Shown in pieces: positions 59,756 to 64,000 of a stretch of DNA of 64,000 bases (the first letter of the stretch is position 1; each line of letters begins with the position of its first letter). The DNA lies in assembly GCF_034190915.1 (NCBI RefSeq), contig NW_026947503.1, forward strand, positions 16,648,532-16,712,531. Reading direction: 5' to 3'. The position numbers and the translations under genes were made by a program. The stretch comes from Cavia porcellus (taxonomy: Eukaryota > Chordata > Mammalia > Rodentia > Caviidae). A model generated the notes under the pieces. The model was not told where the DNA came from, made no database searches, and saw only the letters and a program-made list of their open reading frames with translations.

Positions 59756-60555
59756 TTTTAGGATACTTTTACTCAGAAATCTCCTTACTCCTGAAGACAG
59801 AAGAAAAAGAAATATCAAACAAAATTCAAAGTAGCATCACCTTGCACTCCTTCCCTGTTAAACCATAGCCATCATTTAACTCTTTGGGCTTAAGAAACAG
59901 CACATATCTCTGATGATGCTATATTAATTCAGAATGTCTCTATAATACTTAGTCTACAATATGCTTTAGTATAGCATGACATATACCCACATCTCATTTA
60001 TTTGAATTTACTAAATTGTAGAGAACAGCATTAGGAGAATGACGTCCAAGGTACCTGATTCTGATATAAATAATTGAGACAGTTGTTAAATTTTTACCCA
60101 GAAAAATAGTGTTGATAATGATAACCATTAAAAATGTCAGCAAATAAATAGTTTAAAAACACTCACTATATACTGGAATAACTTGCAGCAGTTGAAAATG
60201 AATTAATTGAGCAGTCTGAGTATAGATGGCTTTGTAAAACATATTTATGAATAAATTTAAACAGGATGAATTTGTTGAAAATCATTTCTAGGTAACTTTT
60301 CAACGCATTGCTTATGGAAAAATAATGTCATAAAATTTATACTTTAATTAGTTGTTTACTCATCAGAAGAAGAAAGATACTACATAGCAAAGCATTTCCC
60401 TGAAGTAGTAATACAGAACTTATTTTCTAAAAGAGAAAATTATAGAAGATATTACATGTCTAATCATTATGTTTACACATAAATTTCTAATATTATATAT
60501 TATTTTCCACAGACAGATGTTTCAAGATTAAACTAAAGGCAAACCATGGTAGATT
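59756..60555. other. Unrecognised AT-rich sequence
   Basis: No gene or repeat recognised. Confidence 0.5.
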
Positions 60556-60559
60556 TTAC

Positions 60560-60885
60560 AGACAGAACAGCATCTTGCATTAGTTAAGGCTGTAAGACAA
60601 TAGTTGATTGTTCTTGGGGATCTAAGCATGATGGAGAGAGTTAGGGTAAGAACAGTTATGAAGTGGGTCCTTAATTAGACAGGATAGGTATCTTACTGGA
60701 GCGTGTGAACATGGGAAGGCCATATAAGAACAAAGTAGGACGAGGGACACCTCAAGTCAAGGGACAACGCTGCACCCTGCATTGAGATTTTAGATTTTCA
60801 ACCCAAGATGAAGGAAATATATCCCATTATTTTAGCCATTCAGTTCATAGTATTTTGTTTGAGTATTCTGACAAATAATCACGAT
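60560..60885 (+). mobile_element. MLT1-like MaLR LTR
   Basis: 'gtgggtccttaattagaca', 'gggaaggccatataagaac', 'tagattttcaacccaagatg' and especially 'cagttcatagtattttgtt' plus 'gagtattctgaca' follow the sense MLT1 order ('agaactgtgagaaataaatttctg ... cagtctatggtattttgttatagcagcc'). Ancient, with no internal region. Confidence 0.7.
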
Positions 60886-61127
60886 GAAGGTAAACTGCAC
60901 CTTGTGTAGTTCATTCCACTTCTTTCAATAATGTAAGACAATTTTCTGAATGATCTTCAAAGCCTCTTCTAGTGCCATTGCCTTTCTCTTAAAATTTCAT
61001 TTCATCCATTTTTCCTCATATACCTTTGCACTTACCCCTTCAAAGCTCCTTATATAGTAGTCCTTTCTTTTGTGAGAGTTCTTCTTATGCATTTGGGCAA
61101 CTATTTCTTTTCTTTATTTTTAATTTA

Positions 61128-61130
<3 letters not shown>
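60886..61130. other. Unrecognised sequence
   Basis: A short spacer before a compound microsatellite. Confidence 0.5.
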
Positions 61131-61133
<3 letters not shown>

Positions 61134-61167
<34 letters not shown>

Positions 61168-61290
61168 CATGTGTGACAAAGAGAGAGACAGAGTGAGAGA
61201 GACTGAGAGACACACAGAGAGACACACAGAGAGACACACAGAGAGACATATACAGAGAGATAGAGAGACAGAGACAGAGAGAGAGAAACA
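61134..61290. repeat. (GT)n followed by GAGAGACACACA minisatellite
   Basis: (GT)n at 61134-61166, then purine-rich GAGA/CACA units. A 12-bp unit GAGAGACACACA occurs about four times at 61206-61250, with imperfect units either side. Frames through it give Arg/Glu/Thr or Ser/Leu/Val repeats and are not genes. Confidence 0.9.
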
Positions 61291-62106
61291 CAAAGCATTC
61301 CTTTGGAAAACTGCACAGGTAAATTATTTAATACTGTGTGATTTAAGTAAATCATATATATTTCATGAAAGCCTGTAACAAAGACTAAAGTAAATTTTTG
61401 TATCTCAGCTATAGTATAGAAAACACTTTCTCTCAACTATAGTATTTTGTATTTATTTTCTTTGTATATTTATTTCCATTAAGTAATTAATATTTCATAA
61501 ATTACCATAATTTTATATTATAACTTTGTTTCCTGAGATAACTACATATTTTTGAAGATCTATGCAAACTCAAATATCTATTCTCAGCATTGCGTCAAGG
61601 AACAGTACGATGATCGTTAGTGACTGGCTTGTAAAGTGCCATTCAGATTTTAGCACAAGTGTTCCTATTTCTGAAAGTTCTATCTACTAACGTCAGTTGG
61701 ACTTGAGTTTATTTTGAAATAAAACTGCAAATGTAAATCCACATACTATAAAATTGCATGTGAAAGTGTGTCTTCTTCTTTAAATTGGTTAGATTAATTG
61801 TTGTTAATGTTTCTGTTGCCCTGTGACCAATCACCAACCTCTGCTTTATGTTCACTTGTTTGAAATCTTGCAGCAAAGACATTAATTATCTCTTCTCTGC
61901 ATTTCTAATCTCACAGAGAAAGCTCACTTGACTGTCTCAATGTCCCTCTCAAGCACAGTGATATGTATATAACTTCATTTCATGCATAATGTGGGAAATA
62001 GATTACTTGGTTTAAACTGAAACAAACACCTCCTACTTCATTTATTTCCACTTGCATATATACACGTCTCTCCTTGGCAAAAGCCAAATTTTACAAAATC
62101 AGAAAT
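61291..62106. other. Unrecognised AT-rich sequence
   Basis: Left flank of the second half-L1. No gene or repeat recognised. Confidence 0.45.
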
Positions 62107-62576
62107 AGTTTTTTATTTGTTTGTTTGTTTGTTTTTAATTTTATTTAAGGAGAAAAAGCAAAAAAATAGCAGAAAAAGGAAACAAGTTATTCAGAATTTC
62201 AGAAAAAAATAAATAGTGGGAAATCACTAGTTAATGGATTACATATTGTCATCTTAGAAATATTGGTTCAAGTTACAAAATTAAAGCATGTAAAGTGGAC
62301 ATTCAAACAGTGAGACTGCAAACAGTTCTGTTCAATGATCCAACAAAACTCAGTAATATCATTGTCTATCTTATACACTTAAATATACATGCAGTTATAT
62401 TGTTTAGAGCACTTTCTTTTCCTCTCTTTTGTACAATGACTATTACACTTTTTGGGTTTTATTAGTCCCACAGTTCTTATTACTTTTTTGGAAGAAAGTA
62501 AAACCAAATGTGACATAACAGAACAGAGTCAGTCAAATCAAAAGGGTGGACATAATAGATAGTGTAAAAACATAAT

Positions 62577-63410
62577 ACAAGATGATCAACAATGGTTACC
62601 ATAATGCCTCCCGCTATCTCCAATAGAATTGCCTATATCATCAGTTATAATAAAATTGAACAAAACAGTAAAGAACAAAACCAACAGAACCAAAACATTG
62701 GAGATATTACAGGTCTTAAAAAGTAGATAATAGTCAAACAGAATGGGCGTCATAATGAATCCCAGTATCTTCACAGCTGTTGCCTAAACATTCGAACCTG
62801 GTACAATCAAGCAAAACAGAATAGAGGAACATCAGTCAAAACAAGATGGTGAGAGCAATACAGGGCTTCAAATCAAGTTAATAGAAAATCAAAGTGGGTT
62901 ACTATAATATATCTTGTTTTTTATTTATTTTTCCCTTAATTAAAAAGATGAAAATAAAAAAATAAATAGTAAAATGGAGATTGAGATAAAAGAGGGCATA
63001 ACAACAAAACAGTGCACATCAAAACATAACCATTTAAGCAAAATAGTGTTTCACCACAAGATAATCCCGACATAAAAGTAGTTACCATATTGTCTCTTTC
63101 CTTGAAATTTTGAGTATAACTTCATATACTGTAGCATCAAATATTTCAAAACAATGTAAAACCACTTAAGAGAATGACAGGATTACAGGGTATTTAGAAT
63201 CAACTAACAGAAAATGAACAATGGTTTCTGTATAATCTCCTTGTCTATAAAAGTTTTTGTTTATACTATGACATATAATAAAATCCAATGAGATAAACAT
63301 GATAAGACCTATGGAGACAGAAGAACAAAAGCTTTGATGGGACTTCAAAACAAGATGATATTAAATCAGCATTACCTATTATGATGTTGTTTTCTCCAAA
63401 ATAGCTGTTC
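62577..63410 (-). repeat. Six-unit degenerate tandem array, second half-L1
   Basis: Cores at about 62577, 62722, 62873, 63056, 63207 and 63350 (spacings 145, 151, 183, 151, 143 bp) correspond one to one to those of the 42.9-kb copy. The array was therefore already six units long in the common source element. Confidence 0.75.
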
Positions 63411-63439
63411 CTGTCATCCAATCTTCTCTGCCTCACTTC

Positions 63440-64000
63440 TGTTGAGCTCTTTTTCTGTCATTACTTGTCAGTTTGTCTTCTTCATTTTGTTTTCTGCTCC
63501 ATTCATTGTGGCCTCTCTGCCACTATTTCTGGATTCTTCATATCTTTCTTTTTTAGAATATCCTGCAGTATTCTCTGTAGGGTTGACTTGGGGGTTGCAT
63601 ATTCCTCTAGTTCCTATTTATCCTGGAAGCACCTTGTTTTTCCATCAATTTCTAGGGATAGTTGTGCAGGATATATCAATCTTGGATGGAGGTTATTATC
63701 TTTCAAAGCTTGAGTTATTTCCCCTCATGCTCTTCGTGATTTAATGGTTTGTGCCGAGAAGTCTGCTGTAATTCTGATGGGTGTTCCCTTGTAAATGATC
63801 TGTTTCTTTTCTCTGACAGCTTTTAATATTCTTTTCTTATATTGGATTTCTGATATTTTGATTCTTATATGTCTGAAGTGTAGCTCTGTTCGGGTTGTAG
63901 GTGGCTGGGGTCCTGTATGCCTCATACATCTGAGTATCTTTACCTTTTGCTAAATTAGGAAAATTCTCCTGGATTATATCTGTGAGTAGCTTTTGTAGTT
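63440..64000 (-). pseudogene. Half-L1 ORF1, partial
   Basis: Minus frame 63725-63925 holds the ORF1p junction of RRM and C-terminal domain: 'RIKISEIQYKKRILKAVREK' and then 'YKGTPIRITADFSAQTIKSR'. The C-terminal domain continues in another frame at 63.6-63.7 kb ('RLIYPAQLSLEIDGKT'). A stop or frameshift lies between them, so this copy is not intact. The N-terminal coiled coil lies beyond the window. This is the clearest protein evidence that the element is L1-derived. Confidence 0.85.

Larger units (their letters stand above)
62107..64000 (-). mobile_element. Half-L1 (HAL1-like) element, second copy, cut by the window end
   Basis: It begins with a T-rich tail complement containing (TTTG)n at 62115-62134 and 'tttttaattttatttaagg'. 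It then follows the 42.9-kb copy landmark by landmark through the 3' region and into ORF1. There is again no ORF2 between tail and ORF1. It lacks LTR insertions in the visible part and continues past base 64000, so 5' UTR and target duplication cannot be seen. Confidence 0.8.

Noticed and set aside
61085..61436. Overlapping frames rich in Ser/Leu/Val/Cys or Arg/Glu/Thr
   Set aside because: They exist in three frames over the same microsatellite, a sign of repeat and not coding.
63442..63744. Plus-strand frames of 100 and 82 residues, also present at 44274-44553
   Set aside because: They are antisense shadows of the ORF1p C-terminal domain. Similarity between the two loci reflects the shared half-L1, not a conserved gene.

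Overview
The window reads as AT-rich, non-coding nuclear DNA from a placental mammal, most likely a rodent. The signs are B1-type (7SL-derived) and ID-type (tRNA-derived) SINEs, many L1 (LINE-1) copies, MaLR/MLT-like LTR fragments, and ancient mammalian MIR, L2 and MER5-like relics. The wording of the tRNA-like SINE tails suggests a castorimorph rodent (beaver or kangaroo-rat group), but that is only an impression. I found no convincing host exon, rRNA gene, functional tRNA gene or CRISPR array. Nearly all open frames in the window are chance frames, frames through microsatellites, or decayed L1 proteins.

Layout. 0-10 kb is mostly unrecognised AT-rich DNA with a few old SINEs and an L2 tail. 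11.0-11.5 kb is an L1 3' end holding a 123-bp tandem duplication. 16.2-20.2 kb is a long minus-strand L1 (partial ORF2, ORF1, GC-rich 5' UTR). 20.9-24.6 kb is a second minus-strand L1 whose ORF2 is split by a younger L1 fragment. 26.3-28.75 kb is a minus-strand L1 that has lost nearly all of ORF2 and ends in about 60-bp monomer-like repeats. 29.2-29.6 kb is a MaLR-like LTR. 30-42 kb is mostly unrecognised sequence. 42.44-46.99 kb is a three-level nest: an LTR is interrupted by a half-L1 element, which is interrupted by a second LTR of the same family, and all three insertions keep target-site duplications. 47-57 kb holds SINEs, a MIR, old L1 pieces, long (AT)n tracts and a 170-bp GAA/GGA tract. 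57.7-59.7 kb is an L1 with inverted segments. 60.6-60.9 kb is an MLT1-like LTR. 62.1 kb to the end is a second half-L1 copy cut by the window edge.

The most unusual content is a family of ORF1-only L1 derivatives (half-L1 or HAL1-like), seen in two copies. Between a recognisable ORF1p reading frame and the poly(A) end they carry no ORF2. In its place is about 1.3 kb of sequence that includes six degenerate units of roughly 150 bp. Related units occur once or twice in ORF2-bearing L1 copies in the same window, so the array probably grew within this L1 lineage. Everything here is read by eye; family names are assignments from memory of consensus sequences, not database hits.
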